The notes beneath the pieces are model-generated. The model was not told where the DNA came from. It ran no database searches and saw only the letters and a program-made list of their open reading frames with translations. A stretch of 64,000 nucleotides of DNA from Terana coerulea (taxonomy: Eukaryota; Basidiomycota; Agaricomycetes; Polyporales; Phanerochaetaceae), in assembly GCA_024811115.1 (NCBI GenBank), contig JAKOGH010000333.1, positions 62,001 through 126,000 on the forward strand. The letters are read 5' to 3'. A program made the position numbers and the translations under genes. Positions 12,016 through 23,540 of the stretch are shown in pieces (the first letter of the stretch is position 1; each line of letters begins with the position of its first letter).

Positions 12016-12849
12016 TCTGGATCCCCAGCATCCCCAACAGCGAGAGGTCTGTTATGTCTTTGCTTCCTACATTCCAGCGGTTAATAGCAGTGTATGTATC
12101 ACGCGCATTTGAAGCGAACAGGAGCTATTTCACTGCGCGAACATCCATGTGTGTCAGAAGCTGACAAGAATTATGCAACCGTGAGAGACAGCAGCAGCTT
12201 GTAAGTGTGCGCGCGTACTGGCCGGCAGCTACCCGCCATAATCTACGTTGAAAGATATTCTGAGCAGCATTTCTCGTCGTCCTCGACTATACCTTACCTA
12301 TGCGGAGAGTAGACGATGCCAATTATTGAGACGAAGCAGTGTTGAGAGTCAGGCTACTTACTTGTACTTGAATTTACCGCTTAATTGATGAAAACATAAG
12401 TACATGCCAGTTGTGCATGCATACGTCTCCGTGAGTTGATCGTTGGGGTTTATGATGGCTGAAAGCTCTTGGGAACTCGTTGATTATTTGAATATGGCCT
12501 CTTGGATAAAATTTGATTTTCTGAGTCAAGTATGAGTGGCGTTGAGAATATTAATGCCGCCGCTGGACAGACCCGGACCTCTTTCGGCTTTGGGGCTTTG
12601 TGGCGTTTTTGCTTTCCCATAATATTGATTACATCAGGAGTGCAGAGCGCCCTTTCGAGCTGCTGTCACAAGTTCCTCACAAAGCCGATCATCGTCACCT
12701 CTTATCCACGATGCCAGCGTCGAATCCTCCATATGTTTTTGGGCAGCCTACAGCACTTCCACACCGCTTCCGTCCCTCTGTCAACGTCAGTGACGCCTGC
12801 AAGTGCTATCCACTGTATCTCGCTTACCCCATGAAATAGTCGGAGCGAC
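12016..12849. other. Intergenic, no supported gene
   Basis: Upstream region of the hydrophobin gene and leader of the decayed F-box gene. An open frame at 12532-12834 has no family features and stops before the F-box region. Confidence 0.45.
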
Positions 12850-14586
12850 GCGCATCGGTGGTTGCAGCACCAAAAGATCCTCCAAAACATAGCCGACCAC
12901 CAAGACGATGCTCTAACGCTTCTTCGAATGGCACTTACGTGTCGCGCTTTTTACGAACCCGCCATGAACGCTCGATGGAGAACGCTGAAAACCCTGGAGC
13001 CGCTTGTTCGCCTCTTCCCTTGGAATTGCCTGGACTGGAGAGATCTCGGAGAGTTTTGCGTTTCGGTGAGTACAACAGACTCTACGCGCGCTATACACGC
13101 GCTTTAACCGCGTATATGCGCACAGACCCTGTCTCCACGCTGCGACGAACACGATTTGAGGAAGCACGAATGGCAACGGTTCCGACATCACGCAAAGCGC
13201 GTTCAAGAACTCACTATTACTAGAGATCTTACCGAGGCTGGAATACCTTCATATGTTGACGACAAATGGATCGACATCTTGCGATACCAGTACCCCGATA
13301 GCGAAGGCACCTTACTGCCCAATTTACGCAAGCTTACGTGTGAAGATGAACTTGCCGTGTCTTTCCTTTACTGCCTCTTCCCCCAGGTCTCAAATCATTT
13401 ACATGGCATAATCCCGATCGTGACTCGCCCTCCAGGCTGTTCGGTCGCATGTTGCGAAGGTCCCTGGGTCTTGAAGAGTTCAGGGTCACGAGCGACATGA
13501 CTTGGCCCTACAATCCTCCCGAGCTCTTTACAGAGATGTCAAAAGCCATCTCTTCTATGCGCTGTCTTCATTCTCTCAACGTTGGTACCATATCCACCGA
13601 CGCATTGCGGTATATTGCGCGCCTTCAAGGATTCGAGCGCCTCTCCCTGACCCTCGACGAGGTGGACTACCGTGACGTCTTCTCACAAGCCCTCGGCAGA
13701 GATGCGTTTACAGCCCTTCGAGAGCTCGAGCTTATCATGCATGATTGCCCCTTCAACGTGTTTCTGGGGTTTCTGGGGGCCATATCCCAAGCAAGACTAC
13801 GACACCTCAGGCTCGTCTTCCAAGGCTTCAAAGAAGGCAAGTCATTTGAGAGCTCTGAAACCCTGCTGGACACGGAGCACTTTAAGACGGTATTCCACTC
13901 CGTCGCGCAGTTCAAGGCTCTTGAATTCCTTGTTGTAGAGGTCTATGGTCATGCCTTGACCGAGGATAGTCTTATGGACGCTGAAACACTCCCCGCTCTA
14001 TGGTCTCAAGGCTCTCCAGCATGTGAAGATGGAAGACACGCCAGTGAAATTAACCCCAGAATGCCTACAAAGGTTTTGCGTGGCGTGACCGAACTTGCGT
14101 ACCCTCCTTCTAGGCTCCGCGTCGTATCGATCCCCTCCCAGCAGTACGGTCTACGACCTGCTCGTCTTCGGCCAGCATTGCCACGACTTGGAGAGTCTCG
14201 GCGTTCGAATCGAACCCCAACGCGCGGAGAGCTACATCAGCACACCAGGTGCGTCTGGTGGTTCGGGCTCCATAAAGCTGAGAGAGCTCGTGCTGGGAGA
14301 CGTGGACGAGGTGCTCAAGAGAGACTCCAGCGAATTCCAAGACACGAAGGCCTTCGTGCAGAGGGTGTTCTCAAAAGCGACTATCTGGTGGGATGGCGAC
14401 ACGATCTACCCAAATGACGAGGAGCCGAAGCCGCGGTACCCGCCATTCGAGCCATGCCCGCAGGAAGACTTCGACGGACAAATCGTGGCTATGATGGTTC
14501 CCGGTCTTGCTCCTCTGACTCACAACAAGCGGTGGAACCTGTATGATATGATGAGGTATGGCGAGGAGTTGAGGCTCTTCTGGTAG
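12850..14586 (+). pseudogene. Decayed F-box/leucine-rich protein gene (copy 1)
   Basis: Reads as the same family as the next gene: an F-box-like start (QKILQNIADHQDD.., LTCRAFYEPAMNARWR), a 60-nt intron at 13066-13125, then leucine-rich repeats to a tail GLAPLTHNKRWNLYD. F-box proteins recruit substrates to SCF ubiquitin ligases through Skp1. At least four lesions are visible. The position of the ATG seen in the paralogue is GCG here (preceding CAT CGG TGG). The frame shifts at a C5 run (13380-13384). It shifts again near 14000. A TGA near 14086-14088 stands where paralogues have Cys (ALACP becomes VA-stop-P). The repeats are otherwise recognisable, so inactivation looks recent. Confidence 0.82.
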
Positions 14587-15055
14587 GCCTGTACGGATTC
14601 GGAGTACCAGCGCACCTTTAGATTATATCCGAGTCATGGTTTATGTTGATTAAATGTTGTGGTTTTCCCAGTGGACGGCAGCGGTCTTGCTGTGTATTTG
14701 TTATTATTTCCTCATATTTGCCTATTAATGCTGAATTATATCTTTGCACTTGCAACCTCCTACGCCCTCTCCTGGGTTTGTCGTGGTTTGGTCGGTGCGC
14801 GGGCACCTCGGGTGTATCTCCAACGCCCGACATGCCGACGCCGGATCAATATGAGCGGATCAGCCCTTCGGCCAGCCCTCCTGCGCCGCGCGCGAGTAAT
14901 CTCGACGAAATCTTGACTCTCGAGGAACAACTACGACCTCCCCAACGTCCCATCCGATCCCGGGCGGGTTTTGCATTCCAAAGGCTGCCTACCGGCTCAA
15001 GCCTCGAGATCATAACCACCGGATTTTCGTGTACTCCAATTATTCTAGGCGCAAC

Positions 15056-16801
15056 ATGCACAAGTGCTTGAAAATCGAGGAGCTGCTTCAGATTATCGCA
15101 GACCACAACCATGACGCGTTGTCTCTGGTATACATGGGCCTGACATGTCGCGCATTTTACGAGCCGGCCATGAACGCGCGTTGGAGGAGCTTGAAGACGT
15201 TGGAGCCGCTGCTGCGCTGTTTGCCTAGAGAACACTTGGATTGGAGGGAGACGCAGGGATTGTCGATGCTAGTGAGCTTCAATGCCATATAGTAGCTATA
15301 TTTTTTGAGCTAATGCAGGATGATTAGACCTTCTCTGACTTACACGAGGAGGAAGGCATCGAGCCCCACGAATGGGACCGGTTTATCCACCATGCCAAGC
15401 GCGTACGCGAGCTTTCTATCACCCTGGACCGCACGAAGCTGCTCGACATACCGCTATTCGTCTACGACGACTGTTACGAGATTTTGTGTGACGAATACCC
15501 CGGGGAGAAGCCGCTGCCGAACCTGCAGAGGGTATTTTGCGACGTCGGTCGGTACGTCGACCACCTGCCTATGTTTCTCCACGCCAACTTCAAGTCCTTG
15601 TCCTGGTCGTACCTGGGAGAGGCAAACACCGTGGAGCTTCTCAAGGAGATTGAGACGACCTGTCCTGGGTTTGCGCGAACTCAAGATGGAAGAGGCCCGA
15701 TACGGGAACACGACAACTCCTCCCAAAGTGTACGAGGCGATCGCGCATACAGTCCGCTTGTTGCCGTCTCTCCGCGCCCTCGATGTACGCATGCTGTCGC
15801 TGGACACACTACGGTATCTCGCAGCAATGCCTCGTTTCGAAAGCCTCGCGTTCCACATGAACGACCTCGACTACCGCAGCATCCTTTCCGCAGTCGCCGG
15901 TGGACGCGTCTTTCAGGATCTCCGAGAGCTAGATGTCACCACCTCTGGAGGAAACTTATCGCCTTTACATGCTCTCCTCGACTGCATGTCTCAGACTCGG
16001 CTCACAAAGCTTAAAATTACCCTTCATATCTTCCAGGAGGAGATGGCAAAGCACACTTGGCAGGACCCCATACCCCAACCGACAGCTCACGCTATCAAGG
16101 CCATCTTCTCATCTGTTACCAAGCTTCGTGGTCTTCAGTTCCTTACGCTGGCGATGAAGCTTCGACCGAGGGACACCAATCGCGACCACGGCTATGTGGT
16201 GGATGATGACGCCCTCCCTGCGCTTTTCGCTTTGAAGGAGCTCAGGCACCTCTCCCTATACGACGTGCCTCTGGCTCTCACAGGAGAAAGCATACGCAAG
16301 ATTGCATTGGCATGTCCCGACCTCCAAGAATTCCACGTAGAATCAGACTACCTCGACCTGGACCCTCTCATCACCCTTTTCGACCTCCAGCCGTTCGCGG
16401 AGCAATGTCCCCGCCTTGAAAAACTCTCTCTTCCTTTCATTCCGTCTCCAGTCGCAGCAGAGCTCCGAAGGCGGGGGATACAGGCCAATCCGTCGCTCAA
16501 GAAACTCAAGTTGCACTGTGCAGACTGGATCCAAACCGACTCGCAGGTGTTCCTGGACACCAAGGCCTTCGTCCGTCAAGTGTTCCCATGTGCCATAACG
16601 ACATGGCGTCAGGCTGACACCATATACCCAACAGACGAACAGGCTGCTGCGGTGGAAAAGGTTGAGAAGGAGCTCAAGACGGTCCCGAAGGAAGACTTCA
16701 AGAAGGGCATCACAGCCATCAAGCGATCCGGTCTTGCACCCCTTACGCACAATCAGTGGTGGGTCTTGTGGAACCAGTACGAGGAGCCCTACCCTTCCTA
16801 A
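15056..16801 (+). CDS. F-box/leucine-rich protein (copy 2)
   Basis: The most complete of the four F-box genes. It starts MHKCLKIEELLQIIADH, with LTCRAFYEPAMNARWR completing the F-box-like region. One 56-nt intron (15272-15327) is placed with its acceptor after GATTAG, which avoids an in-frame TAG. Leucine-rich repeats follow (LPSLRALDVRMLSLDTLRYLAAMPRFESL, ALKELRHLSLYDVPLAL) and the tail is APLTHNQWWVLW. Predicted substrate receptor of an SCF ubiquitin ligase; target unknown. One frameshift near 15667-15672 (GGGTTT) must be removed to join LLKEIETTCPG to LRELKMEEAR. This is a sequencing indel or an early disabling lesion. It lies in tandem with copy 1. An open stretch at about 14830-15030 just upstream looks codon-like but belongs to no gene I can name. 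Confidence 0.8.
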
Positions 16802-19800
16802 GTTTTCCCAAGTACTTACGTGCCACCGCATCCTGGACGATGTAACCTTCATGTGTTCGAGAGAGACTATGCTTGGTGTGGTTCTGTTGTCGTTCTGTGT
16901 CTTCTCCTCATTCACCTGCTGTGTTACGACCCCCAGTAAAGAAATACACTGACATGCCGAGCGAATGCCATGCGTTGGCATACGCGTGGTGGTGTGCCGC
17001 AAACCATATCCCGTCCCTGAAGCTGGAAGGCCTACGGGTCTGACCTGTTCCAAATCCCGAGTCCACGGCGTGACTGAGCGCTTGGCAAAGCACGAGCGGC
17101 GACGCCGAATGCGAACGGATCAATTCCATAGCGGATCAAAGCCTGGTTTCCGACGCGCGGTAACTGACAAAAAATCCAACCCGGACGTTTATCATGCGCA
17201 AGCTACTCGAGCATTGCCGGAGCCTGCTGCTCCCTTCGTATGTTAATATCGTGTCTCAGTTTGGACCCTCCAAGCAACATGTTCTTTTTGGTTCAACCTG
17301 GTCGAAGCAACCTTATGCTCTGGCATGGAGGAGCACAAGGTACCGTCGCTAAGAGCACGTAAAGGCTGGGCAGGGCATGAGATTCATGAGGCCCAGTGAG
17401 AATCGACAATGTGGAGAGATGTTTAGAAACGCGCTCAGCGTCATTGAGGACAGAAGAGGACAGTTGCGCTCAGGAACGGAAAAACTGGAAGGATAGGAAC
17501 AGATAGGCACATATAGCGCCCGTCGCGAAACGTTCAGAACCGCTCTCGTATGTGAGGATATGTAAGGAAATGTTCTCATTATATGCTATATATACACTCG
17601 TATCTAGCAGTTCCGATCCGTAATACAGCCTATCCAGCATGCTGTGGTCAACTAGAAATGCAAGGCCTGCTAAGTCAAAGATATTAGGTGGATGACTCAA
17701 GGCGGTCTGTACATAGCACTCACGAGGCTCGTGCTTGCAGAGCAGACAGGCGGACTTGGGTGGCGGGTAACTCTCCGAGCGCGATTCTCAAGCTGCATCA
17801 ACGTAGCCACCGATTGCGCGTATGAGGATGATTGATGAGGGGGTAGCTGAGTGACTCCTGACAGTGCGAGGATGGTCGGGGATCTGTGTATTGCTTTAGT
17901 GTTGTGTTTACTGAGCGCAAAAGGCTAGATCATACCACATACAGGCCGCACAATGTTGCTACACATCTCTATAGAATGGTAAAGTTAGTTCAGTTTTGAA
18001 TAGCTGTAGTTACGTACATCGCCCATACGTGCAACCCTTCAATCTGCGTTGTTGTCGCCTTTCGCACGCGAACGTTGAAGATCGGTAACGACGTGCCTGT
18101 AATAGTGCCATATAGAGCCCTCCGCATGATTTTGAGACGCATATATGCAGCCTTATCAGAACAGTTCATGTTTTTCGAAGTCAACACTTACCGGTACCTG
18201 CTCAGCCCGTAGTCTTTGCGCAGAGGATGCTCCCGGGCGACATCTGTCCATGCTTGTCGAATAAAAGGGGCAGGCCGGTCAGGGAGGTGAATCGGAACGG
18301 ATGGCGGGGATGGCGGGGATGGTGGAGATGGTGGTCGTGCGCAGCAGATTGGACTTGTCACTTGGGGCACGCTCGTCCTTCTTATGCTAAGCGCAAACTG
18401 CCGAGGGTTCCAGATTGGGAGCGGGGCGGAGGGTAAGATCGGCGGGACGACGTGGGCAACAGGCGCACACCGAGGTGCGCAGAGCAGGATGCGCAACTCG
18501 CCACGACAAGGACGAGCAATGTTCGCATCGCGCTACGCGTCGCATGCATGACACTGCGCAATGGGGCTGGTCGCGTCGACATGAGCATCGTGACGCACGT
18601 CGAGCGGACGCGTCGGTGTCGGACGTCGCGATTATGTAACATTAAGCGCGCGGACAAATAGGCCCAAATACGGTAGAAGCGGACAGAAACATATTCCATA
18701 ACGTGTTTACATACAGGTGCGTTTAAGAACGGATATGCGCAATGTCGCTTCTCACTGGGCATGAGGCATCACAGGGAGCGAGGAGAACGTGCGTAGGCCT
18801 CGCGATTTCCTACATGCGATGTTGCCATCGATAGCGAGAACTGGAGGCAGACAAATTTCAAGTATGTTGTTTCCGCGGGTCGACGCGGGCAGCCCACAGT
18901 ATTACGTACTTGCGAATATCGCATGTCTCGCCCTCATTTGTGAGGCTCACTCGCAACAATTGTTGCATGCCCTGGATGTATGCGAGGTTGCAGTCGTCAG
19001 GTCTGCTTGGACAAAGCGTCCACATTCTTGTTCACTTGCCCAATCGGTACAAGTTCGATCCCCATCAGCGGTTCAACGCCACGAGGCTACCGAACCTCCT
19101 GCGGATGGCGTCCTAATTGTCTGACTGCGTTCTTCCATGGAGCTGGCAAGGCGCTCATGCAATGCAAGCCGGCGGGAGGAAATGAACGCTGAGCCTATGA
19201 GCTTATTGTCCTACTTCGCAATGACCATCTGACACCATGTCGAGACTGCTGACCTCATGTCAAGAAGGCGAGTAGTGAAGTAAGTGCCATTGAAATGGGG
19301 GATACAAGCGAGATGAAATACAACACCACACGCCCTTCATGACTTGGATACCGGACACAACAGCAACAACGTAGACGATGCACCACGTCGGATTGCAGCC
19401 ATTGTCAACCAGCGACACGAATCTTCCCACCGCTACGTACAGTACTGGCCTAGTGCCGGCCTCGACCTGCACGGTACAGACGATGCGGGGTAGCCGACTC
19501 CACAAGAAGTGCAGCGGATGCTTCGACGGCGCACTGCCGGAAGCGTCTCGTCAGGGGCCGTTGAAATGCCAGTTGAGATAACGGATACAGGCCCCGAGAC
19601 ATCGCGAAGATTGGCCTGATGCCTCGCCGATACCGGACGATTGATTTGGCCTTTGAGGAAGAACGGGGAACTGCCGCGGCAGGCGGAGGCTAGACGAGAC
19701 GAGGGCGCGGGAAAGGGATACATGTGCATCCGACAGCCAGCAGTGCTCCGTCCATCGAGGAATCGCCAGAACGAGCACCGTGGAAGCGCAAAGCGGGCAG

Positions 19801-22144
19801 ATGGATGAAGGCGGAAGTGCCGCGAGCGGGCTAGTAGATCGAAGGCTCGATCGCACCGCGGAGCCTCTGGGAACGCGATGCCCAACGTAGGCTAAAGAGG
19901 CGGTTAAGCTTTGCGTGGACTGCGGCCCGACCTGCAGGCATTCAGCCCCGTGCGCAAGGTTTGGCCTACCTTGGGCAAGCTTCCACCTTGTGGCTTGATA
20001 CGCCCTGATACGCCTTGCCTGCCCCGCCGTGCTTACGGCAACCTATAGAGGTGCGGGTTGACGTGACGGCAGCGCATGATGGGAGCGTGGGGCACGAGCG
20101 AGACCAGCCCGGAGATGAAGCCAGGTCGACAGCCAAAATCGAGCCGATGAATCGCGAAGCGGGGTAACTGGCGAGGCGTGACCAGCAGGCGTCAGGCCGG
20201 GTCGCGGATTGTGGGAGCGCGAATTCTAGGGTTGTGCAGATCCTGTTGTGTAGCGCAGGAAGGTGTGTGCATTCAACGGCATCGGAAGGGTTCGGTCGTT
20301 CGTACTGTAAACATAGGCATCTAGTGGGGGTATAATGAGATAGAATCGGTGTATAGCTCCAACAGACCCGTGTATGAAGATTCTGTCATGAACACGTCAG
20401 CTTCAGATACCCTTTGATACGTCAGTACATGTGGCTTACCCGTGAGCTTGTCGGCCGCAGCGTAGGCACGACACTTCTACGCCGACAGACAGCGACGGAT
20501 AACCACCAGTTTGTCGAGAAGTGCCGGAGAGTAAACCCCAGTGCCCCCAGAGAGCGCCAAAAACAGCCTTCACAGCTCTCGTGCTTTCCCGCTTATGTCA
20601 GAAAAATTCACCAAGCACCGCAAGGCACTGCGCATGTCGTCACTCCAGAGCCTAGCCAGATTGCTGCAGATCTACTCGAAAAGGTATATCGAGCCACGGG
20701 TCTCGGACCACCGGAGGTACTGCGAGGGAACTCAGCCATCTTCCGCCGGGGTCGTTGCATTGTTCTCGTCAGACGCTGGTGTCCTGGGTAACTCGGAGGC
20801 CGAGAAGTCGAGACAGTTGACAGTTGGATGAGGAACCTGCTGCGCCCGCACACGGTCCAAGTCGCCCCGAAGCTGTTCACGACGTCGTCTCCAGTGACTG
20901 GCCGTGCCAACCGACGAGGCAGTGAGGAATGCAGCCTTGACGGCGGCGTTCGTTGTCTTTAGGATCATCAAAGCGGTGGTAAATCCTGATCATGGTGAGC
21001 AGCCATCATATTGAGGGCGGGAATAAATGCTTACATGGAAAGCTGGCTTGTTGGATTGATAGGCGTAGTATGCAGAACCACACGACTGCAGCAGCGACAC
21101 CATCAGACACAGGAGGACACAGGCCCGAGGGTACTGGACTGCAGGGTTGTATTCGGGAACAACCAAGCGAGGAAGCGCGCAACATACTGACCCCGTGGTA
21201 GGGGCATATCAAACTCAATGGCAAAGAGCATAGCAACTTGTATCCGTGTGAATGGGCCGGGCAAGGGAGGGATCCGGATTTCTGCTGCTGTCAGAAACCC
21301 CTGGGGATAACACGGAGACGGTAAAGACCGAGAGCCTTCTGCGGTTTGCACAGGGACGGCCTCGCCCGCCACAGGGTGGTTCGAGAGCTATGGGAAGATA
21401 GAAGTGGCCACCAAACGTTGTTGAGATATCCCATATACATCCACAAGACAGAACAAGTGAAGATTGGACGCTTTGCAAGAGTTTGCAAGGCGGAAGTTGG
21501 AAACCTGTGACGGGGACGGGGTGCGCAAAGCGGCGCTTAGCGTTGTATCGAGAGGCGCTTAGGAGCGCACAGCCAAACACTCGGAAAGGCAAACGATTTC
21601 TGATCGGAGAGCCCAGATCTTTCACCTCTTCGGTGCGAGCCGGGACCACGTGTGCAAAAACCGGCCAGCCTCGGCGGAGCGGCGGGGAGAGGAGCGCCCT
21701 TCCGGAGACAATTGCTGGCGTAAGCGTGTGCATTGACGTTGCTATGTCCGATTGTAAATCCCAAAAAATGAGAAGCAGCCCGTGCACCATCGAAAAACAG
21801 CTTGTAGAGACTTTGGACCTGGAGAGACATGCACAGAGCGTATTGTGTGCAATGCAAGCCTGGCGGAAGCGGCGCGGGAGTGGTGCCTCGATGGTGCGTT
21901 CGGCCGGCGGATCGGATGAAGTTGGACAGAAGAGAGGGGGAAGGTTGGAGGGCGGAGTTCGAACCTCTCGGCCTGATAGGATGGGGTCGCCAAAGCGTTC
22001 CGGTTCGAACTTCCCACCTCATTTCACCTCGCCAGCCTCGCTTTCTCCTCGCCGTCCTCACCGTCTCCCGCCCCCCGCCCGCCCCGTCGTACGACATTCC
22101 GGCCTCAACATCCCCCTCACACCTACCTGCCGTCGTCGACAGCC
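16802..22144. other. Gene-poor 5.3-kb interval
   Basis: Both strands were read without finding a spliced or unspliced gene I can support. Frames such as 20732-20971 (-) and 21215-21790 (-) show no recognisable family, signal peptide or splice continuity. The last 120 nt, about 22019-22144, are strongly C/T-rich and look like the leader of the next gene. Confidence 0.5.
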
Positions 22145-23540
22145 ATGTTGGCCGTCCAGAAACCCGTAGGCCTCTTCTCGTCGCCCCAAGCGCACTTCCA
22201 CCGCCCGAGTCACGCCCGCCTTCCGTCAGCGCCGGTCGTCATTCGTCCAACACAGACTCCCGGTTTACTCTCGCTCTCCAAGCCTGCGCAGCAGCCTCAG
22301 CCGCGCCCGTCACAAGCTCAGCACCATGGAAGGGCCCCCAGGTCGACGCCGAAGGGCAAGCAACAACGATCGCCCCAGCCAGCGCCTGCTCAAGCGCAGC
22401 CAGTTGAGGATGGCAAGAAGGCAGCCTCCAAGCCTCGCAATGCCAGCCCCTCCGACAAGGCCAGCAAGCCCGCCGATGCTTCACCTCGGGGGCGTCAGTC
22501 AGCCAAGCCAGCCTCGAAGGCCAAGACTGACCGCAGGTAAATAGCCCTTTCCTTGGACTGTTGTCTGTGCAAAAATGTTGAGATCTTGCTCTCTGCGTCG
22601 CAGGAGTCCATCAGCCACACGTACACACAGCCGTCGTCCTTCGCATCAACCGTCTCCTCCCCCTCCCGCTGCTAGAATACCCCAGGAGACCGGCGCTCCC
22701 GCACGTCCTTCCGTCAACCCTTTGCGGGCGCAGTCATTCCACCACCGCGACAGCGACTCCAACTTGTTTGATCCCTTCGCCATGAACTCGACCTCCGATA
22801 GCGAGAATACGGGGACTGTGGACGCAGTCTTCGGCAAGGGCGCCTCAAAGCCGCTTTCATTCCGCGCCCCTCCTCAGCTCGCTTCCCGCCCCACGGGAAA
22901 GCTTGCCCACCGCAGGCAGGTGAGCCACGTCAACGGCAGCCCCACGCCGTCCAAGACCATCGCGGTTCCTCGAGTTCAGGGCCTGCGGGATGCCTCGAAC
23001 CTGTCGCAGTCGGTGCCGGTGTCCTCCACGGTTACGCCTCAGCGTCGGGGGCCTCGTCGCTCAGGACAGTCTGTCGTTGAGTGGGACTTTCCCATCTGCG
23101 ACGATATGACCGTTGTCAGCACGCCCACTACCCCTGTGCGCGAGACTGCCAGCGTACCTCCCAAGCGCATCGGCGCTACCTGGCAGCAGACCCTCATTGA
23201 CGACGCCCCACGTACTGCACCGTTGACGGCCAGCTTCGACTTCAACCCTTTCGCTCCGGCACCGGCAACGCCGTCCCCTGCCGGCCGCCGTCGCCATCAT
23301 CGCCGTGTCCCCAGCGAGGGCGTTTTCGCAATGTCGACGGATGAGGAATCTGCGTCGGACTCGTCTGACGAGCTCAAGCACGCTATGAACAGGCTCACGC
23401 TCCACGCTCAGCGAGTCCTTCCGGCACTGCCCCGCACTCCTTCGCCGCCTGCCATGGACGGCATGCCCGCCGGCTTCTACGCTGGCTCAGTCTTCCAAAA
23501 CTCTCCCAGTCCGGAAGAGCTTCCGGTCCCCGCATTCTAA
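22145..23540 (+). CDS. Disordered protein with C-terminal PNRC/Edc1-type decapping motif
   Basis: Two exons, 22145-22536 and 22604-23540, with a 67-nt intron; about 440 residues. The whole protein is rich in Pro, Ser, Ala, Arg and Lys with no predicted globular domain. The last residues read YAGSVFQNSPSPEELPVPAF and match the short PNRC/Edc1 motif (YAG-x-F-x-x-S-P-S-P-x-x-L-P-x-P-x-F). In yeast Edc1/Edc2 and human PNRC2 this proline-rich motif binds the Dcp1 EVH1 domain and activates Dcp2 decapping (established). Other visible blocks are SFDFNPFAP and a Ser/Asp-rich patch followed by LKHAMNRLTLH. An mRNA-decay cofactor acting in P-bodies is inferred. The ATG at 22145 follows a CT-rich leader. 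Confidence 0.75.

Noticed and set aside
18382..19124. Arg/Ser-rich frames on both strands
   Set aside because: Typical of GC-rich non-coding DNA; no motif or intron support.
21215..21790. 191-residue minus-strand frame
   Set aside because: No family features, no splice continuity, and competing frames on both strands.
21940..22020. tRNA gene (two GGTTCGAA B-box-like words)
   Set aside because: The flanking bases do not form a T-arm stem and no matching acceptor or D-arm could be found.
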